A stretch of DNA of 64,000 nt from Natronomonas moolapensis 8.8.11. GTDB lineage: Archaea > Halobacteriota > Halobacteria > Halobacteriales > Haloarculaceae. This document shows, one piece after another, positions 8,159-15,858 of the stretch. The number at the start of each line of letters is the position of its first letter. Position 1 is the stretch's first letter. The notes beneath the pieces are model-generated. The model did not search any database, had not been told where the DNA came from, and worked only from the letters and a program-made list of their open reading frames with translations. Location of the stretch: contig NC_020388.1 in the NCBI RefSeq assembly GCF_000591055.1, positions 930,001 to 994,000 on the forward strand, in the 5' to 3' direction. The position numbers and the translations under genes were made by a program.

Positions 8159-9016
8159 ATGAGTACACAAGTCCAAGAGCGCGAAAGCGAGACCGAGACC
8201 GAAGAGACGTCCGAGCACCAAGAGCGACGGCTCTCCGAGAAGCGCGAGCGCGCCGGAATGCGCGAGCGCGCCGAGACGGACCTCTCGGAGACCGACGAGA
8301 CGGTCCGGATCAAGGTGTTCCGCTACGATCCCGAGGTGGAGGGAAAAAAAGACCCCCGCTTCGACACCTTCGAGGTGCCGTTCACAAAGGGGATGACGGT
8401 GCTGGACTCGCTGATCTACGCCCGGGATCACTTCGATTCGAGTCTCACGTTCCGACACTCCTGCCGGCAGGCGATCTGTGGCTCCGACGCGCTGTTCGTC
8501 AACGGGGCACAGCGGCTCGGCTGCAAGACGCAGATGGTCGATCTCGAGTGGCCGGTCCGGATCGAACCGCTCCCGCACGCCGAGGTCGTCAAGGACCTCG
8601 TCGTCGACATGGAGCACTTTTACGAGCAGATGGAGGCCGTCGAGCCGTACTTCCAGACGAACGACCTCCCCGAGGGCGAAGAGCAACGACAGACCCGCGA
8701 GAACCGCGAGAAGGTCAAGATGTCCACGCGCTGTATCTGGTGTAGCGCGTGTATGTCTTCGTGTAACATCGCCGCGGGCGACAACGAGTACCTCGGCCCC
8801 GCCGCCATCAACAAGGCGTATCGCTTTGCGATGGACGAACGCGAGGGCGAGGAAATGAAAGAACACCGGCTCAATATCATCGAACAGGAACACGGCGTCT
8901 GGCGCTGTCAGACGCAGTTCTCCTGTACCGAGGTGTGCCCGAAGGACATCCCCCTGACCGAGCATATCCAAGAGCTCAAACGCGAGGCCGTCAAGAGCAA
9001 CCTGAAATTCTGGTAG
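8159..9016 (+). CDS. sdhB: Succinate dehydrogenase iron-sulfur subunit
   Basis: A 285-residue iron-sulfur subunit. After a highly charged ~45-residue N-terminal extension comes a plant-type [2Fe-2S] ferredoxin domain (CRQAICGSDALFVNG followed by LGC). A C-terminal [4Fe-4S]/[3Fe-4S] domain carries CIWCSACMSSC and CTEVCPKDI. It moves electrons from SdhA flavin to the membrane subunits. The ATG at 8159 follows sdhD by two bases. The acidic, arginine-rich N-terminal tail is longer than in bacterial SdhB and typical of haloarchaea. Confidence 0.95.
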   Translation: MSTQVQERESETETEETSEHQERRLSEKRERAGMRERAETDLSETDETVRIKVFRYDPEVEGKKDPRFDTFEVPFTKGMTVLDSLIYARDHFDSSLTFRHSCRQAICGSDALFVNGAQRLGCKTQMVDLEWPVRIEPLPHAEVVKDLVVDMEHFYEQMEAVEPYFQTNDLPEGEEQRQTRENREKVKMSTRCIWCSACMSSCNIAAGDNEYLGPAAINKAYRFAMDEREGEEMKEHRLNIIEQEHGVWRCQTQFSCTEVCPKDIPLTEHIQELKREAVKSNLKFW

Positions 9017-9053
9017 CAGTAGCCATAAGTCGTTCAAAACCCAACATAATACC

Positions 9054-10889
9054 ATGACAATACACGAACACGATGTGATCGTCGTCGGCGCAGGCGGCGC
9101 CGGCCTCCGAGCCGCTATCGCGGCCGACGAGGAGGGCGCGGACGTGGCGATGGTCACGAAACTACACCCGGTTCGCTCGCACACGGGCGCCGCCGAGGGC
9201 GGTATCAACGCGGCCTTGCGGGACGGCGACGACTGGGAGCTGCACGCCTACGACACGATGAAGGGGTCCGACTACCTCGGTGACGCCCCGGCCATCGAAA
9301 CGCTCGCCCAGGACGCCCCCGAGGAAGTCATCCAGCTCGAACACTGGGGGATGCCCTTCTCGCGGGAGGACGACGGACGCGTCTCACAGCGCCCCTTCGG
9401 CGGGCTCTCGTTCCCCCGGACGACATACGCCGGGGCCGAGACGGGTCATCACCTGCTGCACACGATGTACGAGCAGGTCGTCAAACGGGGCATCCAGGTC
9501 TACGACGAGTTCTACGTCAGCCAACTGGCCGTCACGGACCACGACGATCCCGAAGACCGGGAGTGTCACGGCTGCGTCGCCTACGACATCAAGTCCGGCG
9601 ATGTCGCCGGCTTCCGTGCGAGGAACGGCGTCATCCTCGCCACCGGTGGCGACGGGCAGGTCTTCGATCACACCACGAACGCGGTCGCCAACACCGGCGA
9701 CGGGCCGGCGATGGCGTACCGTGCGGGCGTTCCGGTCGAGGACATGGAGTTCGTCCAGTTCCACCCGACGACGCTGCCCTCGACAGGTGTGCTCATCTCC
9801 GAGGGCGTCCGGGGCGAGGGCGGCATCCTGTATAACGGCGAGGGCGAGCGATTCATGTTCGAACACGGCTACGCGAACAACGCCGGCGAACTCGCCTCCC
9901 GTGATGTGGTCTCGCGCGCCGAATTGACCGAGGTCAACGAGGGCCGCGGGATCAACGACGAGTACGTCTACCTCGATATGCGTCACCTTGGCGAGGAGCG
10001 CATCTACGACCGCCTCGAGAACATCATTCACCTCGCGGAGGACTTCGAGGGCGTCAACCCTGTCGAGGAGCCGATGCCGGTCAAGCCCGGCCAGCACTAC
10101 CACATGGGCGGCATCGAGACGAGCGAGCACGGCGAGACGTGCGTCAACGGGCTGTACGCCGCCGGCGAGTGCGCCTGCGCTTCGGTCCACGGCTCGAACC
10201 GGCTCGGCGGCAACGCGCTGCCGGAGCTCATCGTCTTCGGCGCGCGAGCCGGCCACCACGCCGCCGGGCGCGACCTCGGGGAGGCCGAGGTCCCGATCGG
10301 TCCCTCCGCGGAGAGCGAACCCGAAGAGGGTCTCGACACGCCGGTCGAGCCGGGCGCGCTCGACTCGACCGACGGCGACGTCGCCGCCGACGGCGCGATG
10401 GTCGAACCCACCGAGGTCGTCGAGCACGCCGTCGAGCACGAGCGGACCCGCATCGAGGAGATGCTCGAGGGCGACGGCACGAACCACGCCGAGATCCGCG
10501 AGGATCTCCAGACGGCGATGACCGAGAACGTCAATGTCTTCCGGGAGAAAGAGGGACTCAAGAAGGCCCTTGAGGTCATCCGCGAGTGCCGCGAGCGGTA
10601 TCAGGACGTTGCCGTCTCGGATCCCTCGCGGACGTTCAACACCGACCTCATCCACACGATCGAGACGCGAAACCTCATCGACATCGCCGAGACGATCACG
10701 CTCGGCGCGCTCGCTCGCGACGAGTTCCGCGGCGCCCACTGGCGGCGCGAACATCAAGAGCGAAAAGACGAGGGGTGGCTCAAACACACGATGATATCCT
10801 GGAACGACGGCACGCCGAAGCTCTACTACAAGCCCGTCGTCCTCGAGGGCGAAAACAAAGAGTACGAGCCGAAGGTCCGCTCGTACTGA
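9054..10889 (+). CDS. sdhA: Succinate dehydrogenase flavoprotein subunit
   Basis: A 611-residue FAD-binding catalytic subunit oxidising succinate to fumarate. The Rossmann motif VVGAGGAGLRAA begins near residue 10. HTGAAEGGINAAL holds the usual FAD-linking histidine region, and the capping-domain residues HPTTLP and GSNRLGGNALPE are present. An acidic insertion lies around residues 415-470, before the C-terminal domain. It completes the sdhCDBA operon and works with the fumC product, encoded about 24 kb away, in the TCA cycle. Confidence 0.96.
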   Translation: MTIHEHDVIVVGAGGAGLRAAIAADEEGADVAMVTKLHPVRSHTGAAEGGINAALRDGDDWELHAYDTMKGSDYLGDAPAIETLAQDAPEEVIQLEHWGMPFSREDDGRVSQRPFGGLSFPRTTYAGAETGHHLLHTMYEQVVKRGIQVYDEFYVSQLAVTDHDDPEDRECHGCVAYDIKSGDVAGFRARNGVILATGGDGQVFDHTTNAVANTGDGPAMAYRAGVPVEDMEFVQFHPTTLPSTGVLISEGVRGEGGILYNGEGERFMFEHGYANNAGELASRDVVSRAELTEVNEGRGINDEYVYLDMRHLGEERIYDRLENIIHLAEDFEGVNPVEEPMPVKPGQHYHMGGIETSEHGETCVNGLYAAGECACASVHGSNRLGGNALPELIVFGARAGHHAAGRDLGEAEVPIGPSAESEPEEGLDTPVEPGALDSTDGDVAADGAMVEPTEVVEHAVEHERTRIEEMLEGDGTNHAEIREDLQTAMTENVNVFREKEGLKKALEVIRECRERYQDVAVSDPSRTFNTDLIHTIETRNLIDIAETITLGALARDEFRGAHWRREHQERKDEGWLKHTMISWNDGTPKLYYKPVVLEGENKEYEPKVRSY

Positions 10890-11197
10890 CACCACGGATC
10901 GATCTTTCGCGGCGAGTCGGTTCCGTCGTCTGTCGAGTGGCCGCCTATTTATAAACGAACCGTCGACAGGCGCGTTCCCGGCATCTACGCAGGCGTACGC
11001 CGACGACTACCTCAGGTCCCTGCGCAACCACTTATAAATAACGGCCGGAAATACATACTCAGGCGCTGACAATATATAAACAATCGCCGGAAATATACGA
11101 ACGACTGCCGATTGTCAGGAGTAAATAAATGACCGCCGAGTATATATAAATGACTCTGGCTATTATCAAGACCGGCGCCGGAGTCGAACCGTCCGGT
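10890..11197. promoter_or_regulatory. AT-rich spacer with five TATA-like boxes and two inverted repeats
   Basis: There is no open frame of note here. TATA-like stretches occur near 10947, 11031, 11072, 11121 and 11141, four of them in degenerate units that also carry GCCGGAAATA or GCCGA. CTGTCGA (10930-10936) is mirrored by TCGACAG (10963-10969) around the first box. CTGACAAT (11066-11073) is mirrored by ATTGTCAG (11111-11118) around another. No start codon is placed at leaderless spacing to a plausible gene. It could be regulatory, a small-RNA locus or the remnant of a mobile element. Confidence 0.5.
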
Positions 11198-11578
11198 CTA
11201 GCCGACGAACCCGTCCGTGCTCCACTCCGCGTCCCCCTCGTCCGGTTCGATTGAGACCGGCGCGCTGACCAACACGAAGGCGGCTTCCTCGTCGTCGTTT
11301 CGGATCTGTCGGGTCGCCTCGGGGGGGATCCAGACCGCATCGCCTTCCTCCATCCCGACGGGGTCGCCGTCGATGACGACGGTTGCCGTCCCCTCGATGA
11401 GGACGTAGATCTCCTCGTGGCCGTTCTCGGCGTGGTCGTGCGGTCGGCTCTTCCAGTTCGGCTCACACCGGGTGATCGTCACGCCGATCTTCTCGCTGTC
11501 GAGAGGCTCTCTGAGAAAGTGCATCCCGCCGGAGACGGGATCGATGTCGTGGTAATTGACGCGCTTGTACGTACTCAT
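11198..11578 (-). CDS. Cupin-domain protein
   Basis: A 126-residue single-domain cupin. The metal-binding first motif is visible as HDHAENGHEEIYVLIEG and the second half carries EGDAVWIPPEATRQIRN. Small cupins serve as metal-dependent isomerases, dioxygenases or sugar-binding sensors, and sequence alone does not decide. It is monocistronic, with the TATA-rich spacer downstream of its stop. Confidence 0.82.
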   Translation of the reverse strand: MSTYKRVNYHDIDPVSGGMHFLREPLDSEKIGVTITRCEPNWKSRPHDHAENGHEEIYVLIEGTATVVIDGDPVGMEEGDAVWIPPEATRQIRNDDEEAAFVLVSAPVSIEPDEGDAEWSTDGFVG

Positions 11579-11656
11579 ACCGGCGCTTCACAGGCCAGCA
11601 AGATAGGTTTCACGCCGGATCCTCGCCTCCGGATAGACAGTACCCGACCTCGTCCG

Positions 11657-11750
11657 CCAGACCGACAGCGTCCCCATCCACCAGACCGACAACGCCCCTA
11701 TCCACCAGACCGACAACCCCCATCCGTCAGACCGACAGTACCCGCTCGAC
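11657..11750. repeat. ~24-bp tandem repeat grown from the thiM 3' end
   Basis: Four copies of a unit containing CAGACCGACA occur at 11657, 11681, 11705 and about 11727. The last lies within the final codons and stop of thiM on the minus strand. Spacing is 24, 24 and about 22 bases. The copies look like duplication of the gene's terminal sequence into the 3' untranslated region. Confidence 0.8.
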
Positions 11751-12554
11751 CCGGTCGGACCCCGATTCGGGCGGGTCCGAGCGCATCCCCGCGACCGCGT
11801 CGAGGAACGCGATCCGGTAGCTCGCCGGGCCGTTGTACTCGCCGGCGGCGGCGCGTTCGCCCGCCAGCCCGAACGCGACGGTCCCCGAGAGCGCGGCCTC
11901 GAGAGAGCGCTCAAGCCCGACGCCCGCCCCGAACGTCGCGAGCGTCACGCCGAGCATACAACCGGTACCGACGACCCGGCTCATCATTTCGTCGCCCGCG
12001 GAGACCTCGTAGGCCGCCTTCGGCCCGGCGACGACGTCGGTCTCGCCGGAGGCGACGGCGACGGTGTCGTACGCGCGGGCACACGACAGCGCCGCCTCGG
12101 CGACGTCGGCGTACTCGCCGACCGATTCGACGCCGCGGACCTCCGCGTCCTCGCCCGCGAGCGCCGAAATCTCGGCGTGGTTGCCCTTCAGGATCGTCAC
12201 GTCGAGTTCCTCTAGGAGGCGGGTCCCGACCCGTGTCCGTGTCGGGGTCGCGCCCATCCCCACCGGATCGACGACTACGGGGACGCCGGTGTCGTTGGCC
12301 GCCTCGCCTGCGGCGAGCATCGTCGCCTCGCCGGCCTCGTCGACGGTTCCCATGTTCAACAGACAGGCGTCCGCGGCCGCGACCATCTCGGCGACCTCGC
12401 GCTCGTCGTCGGACATGACCGGCAACCCGCCCCAGTGCAGCGTCACGTTGGCGACGTCGTTGACGGTGACGTTGTTGGTGACCGAGTTGACGAGCGGTTC
12501 CGCGGCTCCGATGGCCTCGAGGGCGGCCGCCACGTCGACGACTGGGTCAGACAT
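11727..12554 (-). CDS. thiM: Hydroxyethylthiazole kinase
   Basis: A 275-residue ribokinase-like enzyme phosphorylating 4-methyl-5-(2-hydroxyethyl)thiazole, used for thiamine salvage. It shows LVNSVTNNVTVNDVAN near the N-terminus, PVVVDPVGMGATPTR in the middle and the catalytic block VVGTGCMLG (GTGC) in the C-terminal half. It overlaps the upstream thiE by eight bases. Together the two genes make thiamine phosphate from salvaged thiazole and pyrimidine. The C-terminal LSV codons are the source of a tandem repeat extending beyond the stop. Confidence 0.94.
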   Translation of the reverse strand: MSDPVVDVAAALEAIGAAEPLVNSVTNNVTVNDVANVTLHWGGLPVMSDDEREVAEMVAAADACLLNMGTVDEAGEATMLAAGEAANDTGVPVVVDPVGMGATPTRTRVGTRLLEELDVTILKGNHAEISALAGEDAEVRGVESVGEYADVAEAALSCARAYDTVAVASGETDVVAGPKAAYEVSAGDEMMSRVVGTGCMLGVTLATFGAGVGLERSLEAALSGTVAFGLAGERAAAGEYNGPASYRIAFLDAVAGMRSDPPESGSDRVERVLSV

Positions 12555-13191
12555 CGGCGCTCACCCCTTCGACGGCGTCGGCGAGTCGCTGTGTCGCGGC
12601 CTCCGGGTCGTCCGCCCCGGCGATCGCCGAAATGACGGCGACGCCGTCGGCCCCGGCGTCGACGACCGATCCGGCGTTCTCGGTCGTGACGCCGCCGATG
12701 CCGACGAAAGGGACGTCGACGGCCGCCTGGACCGCCCGCACCCGGTCGAGTCCGACGTTCGATTGCTCCGGCGTCGTCTCCTTGGAGGTCGTTCCGAAGA
12801 CCGCCCCGACGCCGAGATAGTCCGCGCCCGCCGCCTCCGCCTCGCGGGCGGTCGCCGGGGTCGAGACGGAGCGGCCGACGATCGCGTCCCCGCCGAGCCG
12901 ATCGCGGGCGACGGACACCGGAAGGTCGTCGTCCCCCAAGTGGACGCCGTCGGCGTCGATCGCGGCGGCGATGTCGATCCGGTCGTTGACGATCAACGGC
13001 ACGCCGGCGGCCTGCGTCGTCTCGCGGAGCTCGAGGCCGAGTTCGTACCGTTCGCGCGCGCTCGTCCCCTTTTCGCGGAGCTGGACGAAATCGACGCCGC
13101 CGTCGATCGCAGCCTCAACGACCTCGGGCGTCGACCGACCCGCCGAAAGCCCTGCGTCGGTGACCAGATACACGCCGAAATTCTGACTCAT
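12547..13191 (-). CDS. thiE: Thiamine phosphate synthase
   Basis: A 214-residue TIM-barrel enzyme condensing hydroxymethylpyrimidine diphosphate with thiazole phosphate. VDFVQLREKG, LIVNDRIDIA, DGVHLGDDDLP and the phosphate-binding VPFVGIGGV are in family order. First gene of a two-gene operon with thiM, overlapping it by eight bases. Length and motifs are complete. Confidence 0.95.
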   Translation of the reverse strand: MSQNFGVYLVTDAGLSAGRSTPEVVEAAIDGGVDFVQLREKGTSARERYELGLELRETTQAAGVPLIVNDRIDIAAAIDADGVHLGDDDLPVSVARDRLGGDAIVGRSVSTPATAREAEAAGADYLGVGAVFGTTSKETTPEQSNVGLDRVRAVQAAVDVPFVGIGGVTTENAGSVVDAGADGVAVISAIAGADDPEAATQRLADAVEGVSADV

Positions 13192-13245
13192 ACAACCCGA
13201 TGGTATCCGCCGGTTGGGTATCGGTCTTTCCGTTCACAGCCACAC

Positions 13246-13256
13246 ATTTAAATAAA
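13246..13256 (+). promoter_or_regulatory. TATA box for the 89-aa coiled-coil gene
   Basis: ATTTAAATAAA is centred about 25 bases before the ATG at 13275, fitting a leaderless transcript and supporting the small gene that follows. Confidence 0.55.
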
Positions 13257-13274
13257 GCCGTCCAACGACCGCGT

Positions 13275-13544
13275 ATGATCGAGGAACTATCGGAGGCGGC
13301 GGCGGCGGTCGCGGCGGCGAGCGAGGCGTGCGGCGACGAGGACGCCCGCGAGCGGCTCGACGGCCTCGAATCGCAACTCTCGCGGCTCGCCGAGTCCGAA
13401 CAGGGCGCAGACCACGGGCGGTTGGCGCGCATCCAGCGGGCGCTCGACGAGGTCGGGGCGGCCGTCGAGAGCGAGGCGCTCGCGGCGGTTCGGGACGCCG
13501 ACGGGCGCATCGACGACTACCGCGAGACGGTCGAAGGTGTCTGA
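13275..13544 (+). CDS. Small coiled-coil haloarchaeal protein
   Basis: An 89-residue alpha-helical, acidic protein rich in Ala, Glu and Leu, with heptad-like spacing and no cysteine or membrane segment. It resembles a short haloarchaeal family I tentatively recall as DUF7553. Function is unknown. The ATG at 13275 sits 25 bases after a strong TATA box, and the codon pattern is typical of the genome. Adjacent to, but divergent from, thiE. Confidence 0.65.
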   Translation: MIEELSEAAAAVAAASEACGDEDARERLDGLESQLSRLAESEQGADHGRLARIQRALDEVGAAVESEALAAVRDADGRIDDYRETVEGV

Positions 13545-13806
13545 CCGACCCGATCAGCCGTTGGCGTCGCCTCGACCACATCGAAGAGACGCTCCTCCGT
13601 CGCCGTCGCGGACGCTATCGACACTGTTGTCGGAGAACCGAGACCGCGAGCCGTCGGAACACGTCCCCGGTGTGATCGAGTTCGAGCCTGCCGTGTCGTT
13701 CGATAGCGGGGCGAGCGCGGGGTCGGTCGCGAGCGCGTCGTATGAGGGACTCACAGCCAGACGGTGTGCCCGGCAGATGAAAGCTCGTCGTGATGGATCG
13801 ACCGTC

Positions 13807-14373
13807 CTACCGGGACTGCGTCCGCCGGGATCGCGCTGCGTCTTCGACTGGTTCGGCGGGGACGCCCGCCGCCGTCACGCCCGGGGGGACGTCCTCAACG
13901 ACGACGCTTCCGGCCCCGATCGACGCGGCCTCGCCGACCGAGATGTCGCCGAGCAGTGTTGCGTTCGCGCCGACGGTGACGCCGTCCCCGAGGGTCGGGT
14001 GACGCTTCTCGCGGCGCATCGAATCGCCGCCGAGCGTGACGCCGTGATACAGGAGGACGTCGTCGCCCACCTCGGCAGTCTCGCCGATCACGACGCCGGC
14101 CCCGTGGTCGATGAACAGCCGGCGGCCGATATCTGCGGCCGGGTGGATTTCGACGCCGGTGAGCAGGCGTCCGGCCTGTGAGACGAATCGAGCGGCGAAC
14201 CGAAAGCCACCGCGCCACAGGGCGTGCGCGACGCGATACCCCCAGACCGCGTGGACGCCGGAGTACAACAGCGCGACCGTGACGGCGCTCCTGGCGGCCG
14301 GATCTTTCGTGCGTGCGGTCCGAATATCCTCGGTGATCGTCCCGAGGACGCCGGCGAGGGTGTCGAATACCAT
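13807..14373 (-). CDS. cysE: Serine O-acetyltransferase
   Basis: A 188-residue short-form (EpsC/CysE-like) enzyme acetylating serine to O-acetylserine for cysteine synthesis. A helical N-terminal ~65 residues precede a left-handed beta-helix of hexapeptide repeats. These include [19 protein letters not shown] and [20 protein letters not shown], the serine/acetyl-CoA site with catalytic His. A TATA-like TTTATATC near 14514-14522 on the minus strand may be its promoter with a leader of about 110 bases. The spacer 13545-13806 downstream holds no gene I can support. Confidence 0.92.
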   Translation of the reverse strand: MVFDTLAGVLGTITEDIRTARTKDPAARSAVTVALLYSGVHAVWGYRVAHALWRGGFRFAARFVSQAGRLLTGVEIHPAADIGRRLFIDHGAGVVIGETAEVGDDVLLYHGVTLGGDSMRREKRHPTLGDGVTVGANATLLGDISVGEAASIGAGSVVVEDVPPGVTAAGVPAEPVEDAARSRRTQSR

Positions 14374-14782
14374 GATGAGTCGGGGAGGCGAGCTGTGAGA
14401 CGGAACGTACGGTGCAACGGGGACGACGGGACAGGCGTTCGCCGCTAGCTAGTCCGCGCTAACGCGGCCGCCACCTCCCGGTCCCCGCGCGGTGTTCCAA
14501 ACTCCGGGAACGAAGATATAAAAACTGTCGGTGGGGGCGCTCGTCGTCTCCGGACCGTCGCTCGTGCGTCGCTCTGGGCGTTCGGATACCGGGAGTCCTC
14601 CGGACGGTCCGGGTGCATCGGTCGACCCCGACCCCGTGTTCGCCTTTCGGCCCGTCTGCGTCCGCGCTATCGGCGAGCAACTGGGGTGTCTCATCCGCGA
14701 AAACGTGGCGATGGCCGTCGAGCGGGCCGGGGGGTTCGGGGTGAACAGAGGGCTTACATAATTGAACCCCGAACGGGGGTGT
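14374..14782. other. Intergenic region without a supportable gene
   Basis: Open frames of 73-81 codons occur on both strands but have GC-rich, proline/arginine-heavy translations with no family resemblance. The useful signals are an AT-rich TATA-like stretch at 14514-14524, probably the cysE promoter, and TTACATAATT at 14754-14763, about 25 bases before the ribbon-helix-helix gene. Confidence 0.5.
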
Positions 14783-15022
14783 ATGCCAGAAGTGGAAGTG
14801 TCGTTGCCCGACCGAATCGACAGCGAGATCGCCCGCCTGGTCGATCAGGGTGAGTTTCTCAACCGCGAACAGGCGGTCGAGGAGCTCCTTTCGATGGGCG
14901 TTTCGGCGTACGCTCCGGCGGAGACGACGGACGAACCCGACGAGGACCTGTTCACACAGATGACCGACGACCAGCAGGACCCCGCCGCCCGAACCGACGA
15001 GGGCGACGACTACGCCTTCTGA
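14783..15022 (+). CDS. Ribbon-helix-helix protein (DUF7120-like), paralogue 1
   Basis: A 79-residue protein. Residues 1-45 match a CopG-type ribbon-helix-helix: beta strand MPEVEVSLP, then helices IDSEIARLVDQGEF and NREQAVEELLSMGV. The acidic C-terminal tail ends in DDYAF. It is clearly paralogous to the gene at 28991-29206, which ends DDEYVF. RHH proteins bind DNA as dimers, and many in haloarchaea are small regulators. The ATG at 14783 is about 25 bases after a TATA-like element. Confidence 0.8.
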   Translation: MPEVEVSLPDRIDSEIARLVDQGEFLNREQAVEELLSMGVSAYAPAETTDEPDEDLFTQMTDDQQDPAARTDEGDDYAF

Positions 15023-15050
15023 CCCGCCGGCCGCCCCGGGCTTTCCGCGT

Positions 15051-15782
15051 TCACTCCGAGAGGCCAGTCTCGCTTCGGTAGACGTATCGCATCGGGAGCC
15101 CCCGCTCGTCCGTCGGTGGATCGGCCGGAAGCGACCGGAGCGATCCGGGGCCGGGACGCACGGTCAACCCGAGCGCGACGGCGTCGAGGACAGCCGGAAT
15201 CGGGACCCGAAACCCCTCGGTCGCCTCGGCGACCGACTGAACCGTCGGCGGCGCGTCGCGGTCGAACCCGGCGAGCGAGCGCATCCGTTCTGCGTACCCC
15301 GACGCGATTCCCGACGGTTCGCTCGGGGCGTCGTCCGCGAAAGCCAGATAACACAGCTCCGGGTTGGCCTCGAAGAAGACCGGGCGGGCGTCGTCGATGG
15401 CGTCGAGGAACTCGTCGACGGAGGCGATGACGGATGCGCGCTCGAAGGCTTGACGGGGGAGTTCCGACCCAGTCTTGCGTTCGTGGACCCTGTTGGCGGC
15501 CCGGTAGCGGTGTTTCTTGGCCGCTTCCCGGACAGGGGCCGGGACGACTGCGTCGTTGCCGCCGAGCAGCGCCCGGGCCGCCCGTTCGTTCGGCCGAGGG
15601 GCACTCGCCGTCTCGAGGCCGATCGCGACGTCGGTCGCGATGCGGTCAGCCGACTCCTCGTAGTGTGTCCAAAGCTCGCCGATCCCGTCGAAGACGGCGG
15701 CGTGGTCGAACCCATCGGCCGTGTACGCAACGGCGAGCCATGCTCCGCCCCGGGCCACGCTGCCGACGTAGTGCTCGCTCAC
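15051..15782 (-). CDS. DUF429-family protein
   Basis: A 243-residue soluble protein with the DUF429 layout: an RNase H-like opening (VGSVARGGAWLAVAYTADGF), TDVAIGLETAS, the basic block REAAKKHRYRAANRVHERKTG, and FEANPELCYLAFA. The biochemical role of DUF429 is not settled; the fold suggests a nuclease-like activity, which is inference. It starts at a GTG (15780-15782). Length is normal for the family. It is the downstream neighbour of the antiporter gene, separated by 76 bases. Confidence 0.82.
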   Translation of the reverse strand: MSEHYVGSVARGGAWLAVAYTADGFDHAAVFDGIGELWTHYEESADRIATDVAIGLETASAPRPNERAARALLGGNDAVVPAPVREAAKKHRYRAANRVHERKTGSELPRQAFERASVIASVDEFLDAIDDARPVFFEANPELCYLAFADDAPSEPSGIASGYAERMRSLAGFDRDAPPTVQSVAEATEGFRVPIPAVLDAVALGLTVRPGPGSLRSLPADPPTDERGLPMRYVYRSETGLSE

Positions 15783-15858
15783 GGATCGAACGTGTCGCCC
15801 TGGCCACGTATGCGTATCGCCCCGGCAGACGGACGTCCGCCGGGGGTCCGAGCCCCTC

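Noticed and set aside
13545-13806. Possible small gene between the coiled-coil gene and cysE
   Set aside because: No frame with acidic haloarchaeal composition or a promoter; judged a spacer.
14449-14761. Small frames on both strands between cysE and the ribbon-helix-helix gene
   Set aside because: No recognisable family, unusual composition and no start at the right distance from the TATA-like element.
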